The notes under the pieces were generated by a model, which saw only the letters and a list, made by a program, of their open reading frames with translations, searched no databases and was not told where the DNA came from. The position numbers were made by a program, and so were the translations under genes. Below, in pieces: positions 1 through 10,977 of a stretch of DNA of 64,000 nucleotides. The DNA comes from Woeseiaceae bacterium (GTDB lineage Bacteria > Pseudomonadota > Gammaproteobacteria > Steroidobacterales > Woeseiaceae). Position 1 is the first letter of the stretch. Each line of letters starts with the position of its first letter. The stretch lies in assembly GCA_021773115.1 (NCBI GenBank), contig JAJFKS010000003.1:1-64000 (forward strand). The letters run 5' to 3'.

Positions 1-12
1 TGACGCCTTGGC

Positions 13-336
13 CTAGCGGCCGCGCGCGTCCGAATAATTCGCCGGCAACAACCACAGTTCAGTAATTTCGTTCGCCTTGCCCATTTTGTAGGCGACGCGC
101 ACGCCACTGCGAACGCGACTAAAATGTGCACGATTCAACGATAGCGAATGTACGATGATGGAGCTTGAGTACGCAAATGGCATGTCATTGATAACGATCC
201 GGTTCTCGTCCGGATAAACGGCGTCCACCAAACCGGTTCGATTGAAGCCCTCAGCCGGATAATGCTTGGGAAGGGATTGACCCCACGCCAGACTGGTCGC
301 GGCGATCATTAAGGCAAATAGGATGGTTCTTATCAT
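13..336 (-). CDS. PilY2-like pilus accessory protein
   Basis: Small exported protein of 107 residues, last gene of a minor-pilin operon. The start is taken at 336 because an AGGAGA box lies just upstream; a start at 363 would run into the pilY1 stop. The N-terminus has a short basic stretch followed by a hydrophobic signal peptide (ILFALMIAATSLAWG). The rest is polar with no catalytic motif seen. Size and position directly after pilY1 match PilY2 of Pseudomonas, a small protein of type IV fimbrial biogenesis. The identification rests mainly on that context, so a different small periplasmic protein is possible. Confidence 0.6.
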   Translation of the reverse strand: MIRTILFALMIAATSLAWGQSLPKHYPAEGFNRTGLVDAVYPDENRIVINDMPFAYSSSIIVHSLSLNRAHFSRVRSGVRVAYKMGKANEITELWLLPANYSDARGR

Positions 337-363
337 GGTATGTCTCCTAACCAATGCTGGCAA

Positions 364-3300
364 TTAAGGCGTAACTTCTTCCCAGGCGAGTCGGCCAGTT
401 CTCAAACCCTCTACTTCCGGGATATCGGTGACGTCAATCGAGCTGCCGCCGGTCGTCTCGGTTGTGGATGTATATCGTTTTCGGCCAAGGTTCACCGGCG
501 ATGTCGGTATGCCGGTCACTGCAACGCCAACGGCCGCCCCGCCGCCAATCTCATCGTTAGTGTCCAACAGGCTGTCGCGGTTCAGGTCGAACGCGACTTC
601 GGACGGCAATCCGCCATTGGACCATTTGGCCACCATTAACCAGCCGCTACCACCGAAATTACACGGGTTCATATCCGGAATCATCGTATTGAAGAAAATC
701 AGATCACCTCGAATTACCGGATCGGTGATAACGCGTTCGCCACTGTCCGGAAGGTTCATGAACCACCCGTCGACATATGCGTAGTCGACGCTGTTGTCTG
801 TAAGTGTACGACCAAACGCACCACCCACCGACGTGCCATATCCGATGACCTGCTCAATCAGGTCTAACTGATCGATTTCCCGCGTGCCTGAATCCAGCAC
901 GCCGTACATTGTCTGTACGCTTGTCGTGGTGATATCGGCAGGTGTCAGGTACTGGCCGGTTCCGAACATCACCAGCAAGTTCGGCGCATTTGAGTTTGAC
1001 GTCGGAATTGACTTGTTTCGTACAATGACCGGCGTCGACGTGATTTGCTGATTTGCCGGCGACACAAACAGGGGTTTTGGTGTCGTACCCTGCTTGTAGG
1101 CAACGTCCCAGTTGCCGCTATTCGATCCTGACAGATCGAATGCCCACAGGTTACCCTTTAGGTCTCCGGCGTATGCGCGATCGGCGAGGCCGTCACCATC
1201 GGTATCCACGACCGCGGGTGTTGAAAGGCCATTACGATCCGTGGTCGTGCCGACGCCCGTTGTGATTTCTACGTAGTCACCAAAAGACCAGCTACCGTCA
1301 AGTCCGTCCTCGAGGAAGACGATAAACAGCTTCGCTTCACCGCTGCCGAGATCGTTGTAGCCGTTGCCGAATATTGCAGCCCAGCGCAAACTGTTTCCGG
1401 ATCCTGCCAACGGTACGATCGACGGCCGGCTGAATGTAAAGCCCAGATCGGGATCGTCAGCGCTGGTAAATTCCCACATTACTGTGTTCGACGGGCCCGA
1501 TGCAGCTTCCGAAAATGTCGCTGGGTTGGTGATATCAAGCGCGAAAATTCCGCGTCCGCCGGCACGCAATCCACCGACCATTACGGTCTTCCAGGATGTG
1601 CTGCCAAATGGCTGCGTTTTTGCATAAACGTCGGCCACAGATGCCGTCAAATCAACACTATAGCGATGTGAGTAGGCAGGATCGGTCAGGTAGTGCATGC
1701 CTGCGCCGGCGTCGCTCGAATAGACGGCGTTGGGAACGTACGCCAACACTTCATCGCCGTTCGACTGCAAAAAACCGTGCATCATGCCATCGTTACCGCC
1801 AACGTAAATTACACCGGGCCGGTTCGCTTGCGCGGTTCGGAACTCCGAATAGGTATCGCCCAACGTACCAGGAAACGGTGCAGTATCCGGCCAGTTGGAT
1901 TCTGGTGTGCCTACGAAAACCGGCCCTGAATGGATGATGTCACCGAGTCGACTGCCACGCTCCCGCATGGACTTTGTCGAATAGGTATCCAGCAAACCAC
2001 TTGTATACGAACACACTCCGCCGGCTGAGAACTCGCAGTTACGGTCACCACGGATATAGCCGTGACGCGCCATCCCTGTTACCTCATTGTCAAGTGCGCC
2101 GCTACTGTTGGTCCTGAAGTCATTTTTCTGCGCGGTAGTCAGCTCGGACCACTGGAATGCAACGCCGTCTGTACCGTCATAGGTCAAAACAGTTCTTGGT
2201 GACGCCGACAAGTCACGCGCATCCAGTCGAGTCGCCGCCGACCAACTAGGTGTCGAGCTGATAGCGCCTGTATTTGAGTCCAGACTGTATGCCAGAAGGT
2301 TTCCGTTCCAGCGTTCACTATTGAACAGCGCGAGATACACCTCCGAATTAGTACTCAGTGATCCGGTGTTAAATGCGACCGATGCCGCCGAGCCGACACG
2401 GCCCTGAATCGACTGAAGCGCACCGCGTAGTCCAGAGATCAGTTCTGCCGGATTTTGCGCGCTGAGGAAGTCGCCGCGGCCGTTCCAGGCAGCGTGGCGC
2501 AGATCGTCAATTTTCGCGGGATCGTTGTTCGGTGTCGGCCATGCAAAAGGATCAACCGTGTTCGCTGGCATCGTGCTTAGCTGGCCGTTGACGCCGAACG
2601 CAACCGAGTAGGTCACCATGTGTTGCGCCTTGTTCTCGTCGATTCCTCCCGGCGGAGGATTCAGACTATCGGCGACGCCCGGACGTAAATCGTCCTCGTA
2701 ATATTTCATCGCAATGTCAGCTAGCGTGTTGCTGTTGGCATCACCGTACGGTCCGGCGCTGCTGCTGTCCCAAATTGTATTGTTATCGCCGTCATTATTT
2801 CCCAGCCCGTTGAAGTAACCGTTGTAAAAACCGTCCGTCATGAGCAGCGAGAAATTTTGCTGGCACTCGCCACCCGAACTCACAGGCAATGCCGGACATG
2901 TGCCGAAAAAGGAATTGGAATCGCATGACAGATACTTGCCCGCGTTGTCCACTGCAGACCGTAGCGGAGTGCCACCCGATGCCTGAAATTGGTACAGCGA
3001 GCGTAGCAAGCTTCTTTTCGCGCCCGTCGTCGGGTCGTCATTCATTGGCTCGATTTGGGTATTCACCGCAGCGTTATTGTGCAGTGTCACGAGACCCATT
3101 CGCGAGTTGCTTGCACCGGCGACAACCTGGCCATAGCCAGCCTTGGCGACATATTCGCGTTTGCGGTAATAACTGAACCAGTTCGCGAAGTTCTTTATTT
3201 CTTCGGCATACGTACAAAGAATTTTGCCGGCGCAATCGCGCCGATTCGGTCCGCCGGGATAGACCAGTGTAGTTGGTCGAATTTCAACAAGCGCATGAGC

Positions 3301-3945
3301 GTCCTCAGCATCAACTGCACCGTCCAAGTCGGTGTCAGCCCACACGTAATAACGCGCAGGAAAATAGTTATTCTCTGTGAATGACCCGAGACCACCCGCG
3401 CAGTAGTCGGTCGTGTAGGGGGTGTTTGTGGTCAGGTTCGTTGAACCAGACGCAGGCACGTAGGGATCGTAGAGCGCTGCAACCGGATTGGCATCCTGGT
3501 ACAGAACACCGCCCGAATTCTCGCCCGGCCATGGCGTATAGGTAGTGGTCGGATCGTAATACAGGCGATTGTAGTCCTTGTTCCATGCTCGCCAGACACC
3601 GCCGTACGGCGCTGCGATTCCTCGGGCCATCAAGGATTCTTCCGACGGAACCACCCAGGTGTAATCGTTGTCTGGCGCCGGCTGTGCGTAATAGTAGTAA
3701 CAGCCCAGGAGCATAAGGCCATTATTCTCCTCGGTCATCAGGCCCCAGTCCATGCTGCCGGAATCATCGAGCATGAACAGGATATTCGGCTCAACTGAAT
3801 TACTCAAAAAGAGCGGCGAGTCCGAAAGTGTTCCGGGTGCCGCCGAGGCCGTCAGCGGGCTCAACATCATGCAACTGAGCGCTGCGGTTCCCGCGAAGGC
3901 TTGTAAACGGGTCGTTGATTTAGTTGTAGTCATAGTTGTCGCCAT
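364..3945 (-). CDS. pilY1: PilY1 type IV pilus tip adhesin
   Basis: Large (1193 aa) secreted pilus-associated protein that in the family sits at the pilus tip, primes assembly with minor pilins, mediates adhesion and regulates retraction through calcium. An N-terminal signal peptide is followed by a von Willebrand A-like region whose MIDAS motif is visible (FMLDDSGSMDW, near residue 60). The C-terminal third has the PilY1 beta-propeller, including an Asp-rich calcium loop (DTDGDGLADRAYAGDLKG). It lies 9 bp after pilX and 27 bp before a pilY2-like gene, so it is co-transcribed. Length is in the usual range for the family. Confidence 0.95.
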   Translation of the reverse strand: MATTMTTTKSTTRLQAFAGTAALSCMMLSPLTASAAPGTLSDSPLFLSNSVEPNILFMLDDSGSMDWGLMTEENNGLMLLGCYYYYAQPAPDNDYTWVVPSEESLMARGIAAPYGGVWRAWNKDYNRLYYDPTTTYTPWPGENSGGVLYQDANPVAALYDPYVPASGSTNLTTNTPYTTDYCAGGLGSFTENNYFPARYYVWADTDLDGAVDAEDAHALVEIRPTTLVYPGGPNRRDCAGKILCTYAEEIKNFANWFSYYRKREYVAKAGYGQVVAGASNSRMGLVTLHNNAAVNTQIEPMNDDPTTGAKRSLLRSLYQFQASGGTPLRSAVDNAGKYLSCDSNSFFGTCPALPVSSGGECQQNFSLLMTDGFYNGYFNGLGNNDGDNNTIWDSSSAGPYGDANSNTLADIAMKYYEDDLRPGVADSLNPPPGGIDENKAQHMVTYSVAFGVNGQLSTMPANTVDPFAWPTPNNDPAKIDDLRHAAWNGRGDFLSAQNPAELISGLRGALQSIQGRVGSAASVAFNTGSLSTNSEVYLALFNSERWNGNLLAYSLDSNTGAISSTPSWSAATRLDARDLSASPRTVLTYDGTDGVAFQWSELTTAQKNDFRTNSSGALDNEVTGMARHGYIRGDRNCEFSAGGVCSYTSGLLDTYSTKSMRERGSRLGDIIHSGPVFVGTPESNWPDTAPFPGTLGDTYSEFRTAQANRPGVIYVGGNDGMMHGFLQSNGDEVLAYVPNAVYSSDAGAGMHYLTDPAYSHRYSVDLTASVADVYAKTQPFGSTSWKTVMVGGLRAGGRGIFALDITNPATFSEAASGPSNTVMWEFTSADDPDLGFTFSRPSIVPLAGSGNSLRWAAIFGNGYNDLGSGEAKLFIVFLEDGLDGSWSFGDYVEITTGVGTTTDRNGLSTPAVVDTDGDGLADRAYAGDLKGNLWAFDLSGSNSGNWDVAYKQGTTPKPLFVSPANQQITSTPVIVRNKSIPTSNSNAPNLLVMFGTGQYLTPADITTTSVQTMYGVLDSGTREIDQLDLIEQVIGYGTSVGGAFGRTLTDNSVDYAYVDGWFMNLPDSGERVITDPVIRGDLIFFNTMIPDMNPCNFGGSGWLMVAKWSNGGLPSEVAFDLNRDSLLDTNDEIGGGAAVGVAVTGIPTSPVNLGRKRYTSTTETTGGSSIDVTDIPEVEGLRTGRLAWEEVTP

Positions 3946-3954
3946 CGTTATTCA

Positions 3955-4533
3955 CTAGAAGATTCGCCCGTAATAGGTACGCAGTATCACCTCAGCGGAG
4001 TCTGCGCTGCCGCCTGTTCCGCGAGCTCCGATCTTGAATACGCTCACATCGCCGGTGCCTTTGTTGTCGCCGTAGCCGGACAAATTCAGTGCGCCTTCAT
4101 TACCGGCGACAGTCGTAAAATGCTTTATGTAGTACTTCGGTGCAGTGTAGGAACCGAAATTTTCAGTCGCTGTTACGTGCTGGCTCGTGTCCGTCCATGT
4201 GGCCGAATAGACTGGATCCGGTTCGACTTGAGTAAGACCAAAGCGGCCTGCAGTGCCGTCGAATCCGCCGAGACTTGCAATACTTTCGATTGACTGCTCC
4301 GCCTCTCTTACCGTGGATTCGGTCGCCTGAAATGCCAGGTTTCGATCCAGCGAGTTACCCGCCATTTTTTCCTCGAGCGTTGTGCCCTGCATGCTACTCA
4401 CGGAAATCAGGGTGAGCACCAGCAGCAAAATCAGGCTAACCACCAGCACCGCACCCGATTGGCGCTTGCGAGCTCGCGCCATACTTCCGAGCCGTGCTGT
4501 TTGATTCCTGGCGTCAAGTTGTTGATAACTCAT
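3955..4533 (-). CDS. pilX: PilX minor pilin
   Basis: Minor pilin of 192 aa. A basic leader (ARARKRQSGAVLVV) precedes a hydrophobic helix (SLILLLVLTLISVSSMQ) and then the conserved EEKMAGN region typical of PilX N-terminal domains. PilX lacks a classical GFTLIE site, as here. It would insert in the inner membrane and be incorporated at the pilus tip with FimT/U, PilV, PilW and PilY1. Its start codon overlaps the pilW stop (ATGA), which implies translational coupling. Confidence 0.9.
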   Translation of the reverse strand: MSYQQLDARNQTARLGSMARARKRQSGAVLVVSLILLLVLTLISVSSMQGTTLEEKMAGNSLDRNLAFQATESTVREAEQSIESIASLGGFDGTAGRFGLTQVEPDPVYSATWTDTSQHVTATENFGSYTAPKYYIKHFTTVAGNEGALNLSGYGDNKGTGDVSVFKIGARGTGGSADSAEVILRTYYGRIF

Positions 4534-5525
4534 AGTCGGTTCCTGATCGTGACTGTGCTCGTGTATACCTGACGCAAGCGATTGTCGGCCGCTACAAAGT
4601 TCGTACCGAGTACGTTAAAATTCTGATTCAGCCCGCCAGACAGGTTGTCATCGTACGATCGTGTAACGAGTGCAAACCGAATACTGATGACGTTTTGCAT
4701 ATCGACCACTTGGTCGGCCGGAACGTAGTAATTGGCGGTACCGGAGCCATCAGTGTCTTCGCCGTACTCAACTTGCAGATTCTCTACACCGTCGAGGAAC
4801 TCCTGATCGTTGCGAAATAATGCCAGTTGGCCTTCCGAACCGGGTCCGATCCTATAGGTGATTTCGCGTGCGGCGTAGACGGTCGCATCAGCGCCATAAA
4901 TCTTTGACAAGCAGTGTGCGTTTGTTCCGGGGCATCCGGGGTTCGTCGCGTTGTAGTTGCCCGGGCTACCCGAACCCGTGTTATGCACGAGGACGCCGGA
5001 GCCGTCCGGGTTCGCGTTGGTAACCTGAAAAATGTCACCCGAACTGCAATCGCTGACAAATAAGATGTCGTCCTGCTCGAGGCCGTTACCCGCAGCAACC
5101 TTCACATTGGCGGATGCCTGAGGACCGTAAGGTGGCTCGAGGCCGAGGCCGGAATCGGAGCCCCCGCGAAATATCAACGTGTCCGGTGTGCCGGCAGCGC
5201 CGTCTACACCGTCAACTCCGCCGGCGGAAAAATCGATATACCCGGTCCCCGCGCTATCCAGGTTATTGACAATGTTCAGGCCATCAGTGAAACAGCCCCA
5301 GTAGTCGGCCATGCGCGCGTCCCGGGTAATAATCTCCAGACCCATTCGACCGGCTTCCTGCATTCTCGAAACGGCATTGTGAACCTTGTATGATTGTTTC
5401 GATGAAGCGAAAACCTGCAGCACGCCACCGGTCAGCATCAGGCCGAGAACCATGGCAATCATGATCTCTATCAATGAGATGCCGGCAAGCTTCTTAAGAT
5501 GGTATTTTGGTTGCTTGATATTCAT
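4530..5525 (-). CDS. pilW: PilW minor pilin
   Basis: Prepilin-like protein of 331 aa from the chosen start. That start, 2 bp after the pilV stop, places the prepilin peptidase site (AGISLIEIMIAMVLG) about 15 residues in, as expected; the frame is open 40 codons further upstream inside pilV but that part does not look like a leader. After the N-terminal helix the PilW pattern follows, with SKQSYKVHNAVSRMQEAGR and GLEIITRDARMADYWGC. Members work in pilus tip priming with PilV, PilX and PilY1. Part of the six-gene operon. Confidence 0.9.
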   Translation of the reverse strand: MNIKQPKYHLKKLAGISLIEIMIAMVLGLMLTGGVLQVFASSKQSYKVHNAVSRMQEAGRMGLEIITRDARMADYWGCFTDGLNIVNNLDSAGTGYIDFSAGGVDGVDGAAGTPDTLIFRGGSDSGLGLEPPYGPQASANVKVAAGNGLEQDDILFVSDCSSGDIFQVTNANPDGSGVLVHNTGSGSPGNYNATNPGCPGTNAHCLSKIYGADATVYAAREITYRIGPGSEGQLALFRNDQEFLDGVENLQVEYGEDTDGSGTANYYVPADQVVDMQNVISIRFALVTRSYDDNLSGGLNQNFNVLGTNFVAADNRLRQVYTSTVTIRNRL

Positions 5526-5527
5526 CG

Positions 5528-6091
5528 CTATAACTGAAACCTGATTGATAATCGTTCTGTATTTGCTGCGGTCATATTGATGGCACCATCGCGGTTGTTG
5601 TCCCACCAAACCTTGATCGTGAATTGGGTGCCGCCGCCATCGCACTGCGGACTCGCCGCTGACGTGCCGTCGTTAGGCGTACTGTCAAGGCACACCCACC
5701 CTTGCCCCATTGGCAAATAGGCATTGATGGCAGCATTCCATTCGGCGAGGTCATTCGCGGCCAATTGCTGCGCAGTGCAGCCGGTAGTCGACCGGCAAGA
5801 CGCTGTAATCGCAGCGCTTGCCGGGTCATATGCGTTGGCATTTGAGCCAGGAACATTTGAGCGCATACGATCAGCAAGGTCATAAACCAGGGCTGTTGCC
5901 TGAGATCGCATGAAAGAGTTCTGGGTGTTTCCGAGGGAAAGAGCTTGCAGTCGCGCCAAACCAATAAGTCCGATTGACAACAACAAAGCTGCTACGAGAA
6001 CTTCGACCAGCGAGAATCCGGACTGATATCTTGCAGACCGCAAACGCGCGCCAGCCGCAATTGAGTTATTGCGCGCCAGCACTAAGAGCAT
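5528..6091 (-). CDS. pilV: PilV minor pilin
   Basis: Prepilin-type protein of 187 aa with a leader ending in a good type IV prepilin cleavage site (QSGFSLVEVLVAALLLS) and the PilV-like stretch LARLQALSLGNTQNSFMRSQ followed by YDLADRMRSN. Its start overlaps the end of the upstream fimT-like gene by 10 bp, and its stop is 2 bp from pilW. In the family it is a minor pilin needed for tip complex formation. The leader before the cleavage site is rather long (about 24 residues), so a downstream start is possible, though no other ATG is obvious there. Confidence 0.9.
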   Translation of the reverse strand: MLLVLARNNSIAAGARLRSARYQSGFSLVEVLVAALLLSIGLIGLARLQALSLGNTQNSFMRSQATALVYDLADRMRSNVPGSNANAYDPASAAITASCRSTTGCTAQQLAANDLAEWNAAINAYLPMGQGWVCLDSTPNDGTSAASPQCDGGGTQFTIKVWWDNNRDGAINMTAANTERLSIRFQL

Positions 6092-6597
6092 CCTTGCCGC
6101 GATATATTGGTACGGCCCACGGAATTCACCCGGATCAGACGGCCTGTTTCTGCAGTCCGTCCATCACACAACGCGAAATCGCCGCCGCCTGCAAGTGAAA
6201 ATCCGCGCGCGTCATAAGTAAAGCCGGTAGCAGTACTGGTAAACGCCAGTGTGTCGGTCGCAGGTCCAAACACTGCGACGACTTCGGCTGCGTCCGTTAC
6301 CAGGTCACGATCTTTATCCACCCAGACGATCCATCCGTTCGACCAGTCCGTGCTTGCAGAACAAGTCGGCACAGCCGCGTCAAAGTTGGCGCTCGCACAG
6401 ACCGTCGCGTTACGTTGGTATCGTACGGCGGTGCTGCGGGCCAGGTTGATTGACGTTACAAATTGATTTGCCTGCGTGACAAGGCGATTGTCCATAACCA
6501 CGCTACGAAAACTCGGTACGCCGACCGACAGGATGATCGCGCCTATGGCGATGGTGACCATCAACTCAATTAGTGAAAAACCCTTTTGCCGTTGCAT
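6082..6597 (-). CDS. fimT: FimT/GspH-type minor pilin
   Basis: First gene of the minor-pilin operon, 171 aa. The prepilin site KGFSLIELMVTIAIGAIILS is at residues 5-24, followed by VPSFRSVVMDNRL, the standard GspH/FimT signature, then a beta-rich C-terminal domain. FimT and FimU are close relatives; the sequence does not separate them, and the position ahead of pilV fits FimU as well. FimT-type proteins have also been linked to DNA binding during natural transformation. A 205-bp gap to the obgE end likely carries the operon promoter. Confidence 0.85.
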   Translation of the reverse strand: MQRQKGFSLIELMVTIAIGAIILSVGVPSFRSVVMDNRLVTQANQFVTSINLARSTAVRYQRNATVCASANFDAAVPTCSASTDWSNGWIVWVDKDRDLVTDAAEVVAVFGPATDTLAFTSTATGFTYDARGFSLAGGGDFALCDGRTAETGRLIRVNSVGRTNISRQGCS

Positions 6598-6802
6598 CGT
6601 AATTCCCTGATTGGGCGGATCCGAGGTTCAGATCACGCTATGACTGAGGAAATTATTAGCTTTTGCGGCGCCGATTCATGTGACGCAGTTCAGGGATCAG
6701 CAGGTCGATAGCGAAAATCCCGACAAATGGTCGATTCGTAGCGACAAGCGGTGAAAACGACGTTGTAGCTAGCTTCGCTGGCAGCAAGGTCTGCCTGTTA
6801 TG

Positions 6803-7980
<1,178 letters not shown>

Positions 7981-7982
7981 TC

Positions 7983-8246
7983 CTACGACGTTGCGTCGAT
8001 GACGCTGACGAACTGCCGGTTCTTCGGACCTTTACGTTCGAACTTCACGAAGCCGTCTTTTTTCGCGAACAATGTGTGGTCACGACCCAAACCAACATTG
8101 ACTCCCGGATGAACGCGAGTGCCGCGCTGACGAATAATGATGTTGCCGGCAATAATCGCCTGGCCGCCGAAAATCTTCACGCCGAGGCGTTTACTTTCCG
8201 AATCGCGACCGTTCTTAGTACTACCGCCTGCTTTTTTATGTGCCAC
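7983..8246 (-). CDS. rpmA: 50S ribosomal protein L27
   Basis: Ribosomal protein L27, 87 aa, which reaches the peptidyl transferase centre of the 50S subunit. The sequence starts [20 protein letters not shown] and contains the conserved [18 protein letters not shown]. The length is normal. It follows rplU by 53 bp in the usual rplU-rpmA-obgE order. Confidence 0.98.
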   Translation of the reverse strand: MAHKKAGGSTKNGRDSESKRLGVKIFGGQAIIAGNIIIRQRGTRVHPGVNVGLGRDHTLFAKKDGFVKFERKGPKNRQFVSVIDATS

Positions 8247-8299
8247 TGTAGTGTACCTGTCTGTTTCATCACCCGGTGAATCACCGAGATTCGTTAATA

Positions 8300-8830
8300 T
8301 TAGTCTTTCTTAGCTACTTTTTTCTTCGCAGCTTTCTTCTTGGTCGCCGTCTTATCTCCAGCGGGGGATTTCTTGGCGGCCGCTTTCTTGGGCGCTGCTT
8401 TCTTCGGCGCTGCCTTAACGGCAGAAGATGCTTTCTTCGGTGCCGCCTTTTCTTTCGCCGGAGCCGCGTCTGCTGCCTTTGGAGCCGCTTTGTCAGCAGA
8501 AGAGGACTTCTTCGCGCCGCTGCCGCTGATCGATGTAATCTCTACTTCGGTAAAGAACTGGCGGTGCGTGCCCTGGCGAAGATAGTTCTGGCGGCGCTTG
8601 AATTTAACCACCGGCACTTTCTTGCTCTTGCCCTGGCGTACAACCTTGCAACTGACGGAACTACCAGACAAAACCGGATTGCCCACTTTGATGTCGGCAC
8701 CTTCGCCGACCAGCAGGACGTCGTCAAACTGGACTGTTGCGCCCTCTTCTGCCTCGATTTTTTCGAGACGCAGGACGTCACCTTTTACCGCGCGGTACTG
8801 TTTGCCGCCGGTGCGAAAAACCGCATACAT
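8300..8830 (-). CDS. rplU: 50S ribosomal protein L21 with Lys/Ala-rich tail
   Basis: L21 binds 23S rRNA in the 50S subunit. The start at 8830 gives [18 protein letters not shown], the usual N-terminus; a frame open 36 codons upstream is not conserved-looking. The L21 fold ends near residue 103 after [18 protein letters not shown]. About 70 extra residues follow, made of Lys, Ala, Pro and Ser repeats ([15 protein letters not shown] type) resembling histone H1 or AlgP tails. Ordinary L21 is about 103 aa, so the tail is a large basic, probably disordered extension. It is divergent from ispB. Confidence 0.97.
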   Translation of the reverse strand: MYAVFRTGGKQYRAVKGDVLRLEKIEAEEGATVQFDDVLLVGEGADIKVGNPVLSGSSVSCKVVRQGKSKKVPVVKFKRRQNYLRQGTHRQFFTEVEITSISGSGAKKSSSADKAAPKAADAAPAKEKAAPKKASSAVKAAPKKAAPKKAAAKKSPAGDKTATKKKAAKKKVAKKD

Positions 8831-9096
8831 TATGTTTGCTCCATTATGCAGATCACGAAATTCGCAACCCACTGAGAAATCAGGCTTTTTTGTGACCCTG
8901 TCGACTTGCCGCGCAGGCGTTCGACTGGCAAGTGCCACGAAAGAGCGGGAATTCTATAGATTCCGCCGCTCCGGGTCAACGTTACGGCGGGCGAATATTT
9001 GACCTTATTTCAAACACTTGCAGCACCGAAAAATACGGCGAAATCTCGCGTCGGATATCGCCAATGACGCGCCGTTCAGGCATTATCACGCATCTC

Positions 9097-10095
9097 ATGC
9101 ATGCCGCCGAAAAAACCACCGCTCCTGTCAGTTTCGATGACATCGCCGCCCTTGCCGCCGCCGACCGGCGTGCTGTTGACGAATTGATCGCCGCGAGCCT
9201 CGAAAGCGACGTGGCGCTGGTCTCCCAGGTATCTCAATACATCGTCATGAGCGGTGGCAAGCGCCTCAGGCCGCTTATCGTCCTGCTCGCAGCGCGGGCA
9301 CTAGGCTATGCCGGCGATCAGCACATTCGCGCCGCTGCGATTATCGAATTCATCCACACGGCAACCCTGCTTCACGATGACGTCGTCGATTCGTCGTCAC
9401 GGCGGCGTGGCAAGGATTCGGCCAATACCGTTTTCGGCAATCAGGCCAGCGTGCTGGTGGGCGATTTCCTGTATTCCCGGGCCTTCCAAATGATGGTCGA
9501 TATTGGTGACATGCGCGTCATGCGGATCCTGGCAGACGCCACCAACACCATCGCCGCCGGCGAAGTCATGCAACTAATGAACGTGCACGATCCGGACACG
9601 ACCGAGGATGACTATCGACAGGTCATCTACCGCAAGACGGCAAGACTGTTCGAGGCTGGCGGACAGATCGCCGCGGTGCTGTGCGGTGAGGGCGCGAGGG
9701 TCGAATCGTCGTTGGCGGACTATGGCCGTCACCTCGGTACCGCGTTTCAGCTGGTTGACGATGCGCTCGACTATGACGCGTCGTCCGAAGAGCTTGGCAA
9801 GAACATCGGCGACGACCTCGCCGAGGGCAAGGCCACGCTGCCACTGATTTACGCGATGCAGAATGGCTCGGACGATGATCGAATCATTATTCGCGATGCA
9901 ATCGTAGAAGGCGGTCTCGATCAACTCGATCGAATTACCTCGATTATTCATTCCACGGGTGCTTTGCAATATACAGCGGCCAAAGCGCAGGAAGCGGCCG
10001 ACCTCGCGATCGCGTCTCTCGATGCTTTGCCACCGTCCGACCATCGGCAGGCCCTGCTCCAAATCGCTGTGCTCTCGGTTCAGCGCCGTTCCTGA
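9097..10095 (+). CDS. ispB: Octaprenyl/polyprenyl diphosphate synthase
   Basis: Trans-isoprenyl diphosphate synthase that elongates farnesyl-PP with IPP to make the ubiquinone side chain. The two Asp-rich motifs are visible: LLHDDVVDSSSRRRG and QLVDDALDYD, plus GGKRLRP for substrate binding and FIHTATLLH. The start at 9097 gives 332 aa, close to E. coli IspB (323 aa); 9064 is an alternative ATG. It is divergent from rplU, the common gammaproteobacterial arrangement, and one base separates it from the next gene. Confidence 0.95.
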   Translation: MHAAEKTTAPVSFDDIAALAAADRRAVDELIAASLESDVALVSQVSQYIVMSGGKRLRPLIVLLAARALGYAGDQHIRAAAIIEFIHTATLLHDDVVDSSSRRRGKDSANTVFGNQASVLVGDFLYSRAFQMMVDIGDMRVMRILADATNTIAAGEVMQLMNVHDPDTTEDDYRQVIYRKTARLFEAGGQIAAVLCGEGARVESSLADYGRHLGTAFQLVDDALDYDASSEELGKNIGDDLAEGKATLPLIYAMQNGSDDDRIIIRDAIVEGGLDQLDRITSIIHSTGALQYTAAKAQEAADLAIASLDALPPSDHRQALLQIAVLSVQRRS

Positions 10096-10096
10096 G

Positions 10097-10936
10097 ATGG
10101 ACAAATTCAATACGCCGTGGCGGGTCACTGCCGCTGCGATCTACACGACGCCAACCGACTCCCGCGTTTATGGGACGCTCGACATTGACGTCACCAACGC
10201 AAAACGCTTTTTAGACTGCAAACGTGCCGAAGGCGTCAAGATTACGATGACGCACCTCGCAACCGCCGTCCTGGCACGTGCCGTTGCGTTCGACGTACCG
10301 GAAATGAATTGCTTCATTCGGCGCGGCGGCGTGATTGGCCGCGACCGCATTGATGTGACTGTGCCGGTTGCGATTGGCGGCGGCGAAGGCGTCGCCGCGG
10401 TGTTGATCAAAGATGCACATGCCCGGACTGTCACGTCAATCGCAGAAGAGATTCGTGCTGGCGCAGAGGACAATCGGGCCGGTAAGGAATCGAAAACCGT
10501 CAAGAACAAATACCTGCTGAATCGCATCCCGTGGCCGCTGCGCCGACCGACGTTTCGTTTTCTGAAATGGATCACTGTGGACATGGGCTTGCCAATCAAG
10601 TCACTCGGTCTGTCGGCAAACAGTTTCGGTTCATTTGTAGTGTCGGATATCGGCAGCTTCGGTCTCAATACCGGAATGACCTCACTGATGCCGGCAGCAA
10701 AAGTCCCAGCGGTGATTGTTTTGGGCAAGATTGAAGACAAACCGGTCGTGCGCAACGGCGAGATCGTCATTCGAACGATGCTGCCGTTAACCGGTACATT
10801 CGATCACCGAATTGTTGACGGTCTGCAGATCGGAAAATTGGCTCGCGGCATCAAGCGCAACTTCAGAAAACCTGAGTGGCTGGACGAAATACCCGGCAAA
10901 GAACTCGAATCCTGCCTGTTTGCACCACGCAAATAG
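10097..10936 (+). CDS. Stand-alone 2-oxoacid dehydrogenase acyltransferase domain protein
   Basis: 279-aa protein equivalent to the catalytic domain of E2 acyltransferases but without lipoyl or peripheral-subunit-binding domains. The active-site signature FDHRIVDGLQIGKL (HxxxDG) is present near the C-terminus, and the core SDIGSFGLNTGMTSL / PAVIVLGKIEDKP is typical. The start is one base after the ispB stop, so the two are co-transcribed. Its acyl substrate is unknown; without a lipoyl domain it probably acts on CoA esters or free substrates rather than in a dehydrogenase complex. Confidence 0.8.
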   Translation: MDKFNTPWRVTAAAIYTTPTDSRVYGTLDIDVTNAKRFLDCKRAEGVKITMTHLATAVLARAVAFDVPEMNCFIRRGGVIGRDRIDVTVPVAIGGGEGVAAVLIKDAHARTVTSIAEEIRAGAEDNRAGKESKTVKNKYLLNRIPWPLRRPTFRFLKWITVDMGLPIKSLGLSANSFGSFVVSDIGSFGLNTGMTSLMPAAKVPAVIVLGKIEDKPVVRNGEIVIRTMLPLTGTFDHRIVDGLQIGKLARGIKRNFRKPEWLDEIPGKELESCLFAPRK

Positions 10937-10977
10937 GGTTTCACAGTGTGGCCCGACTGTGTAGAATTGCGCGCGTT

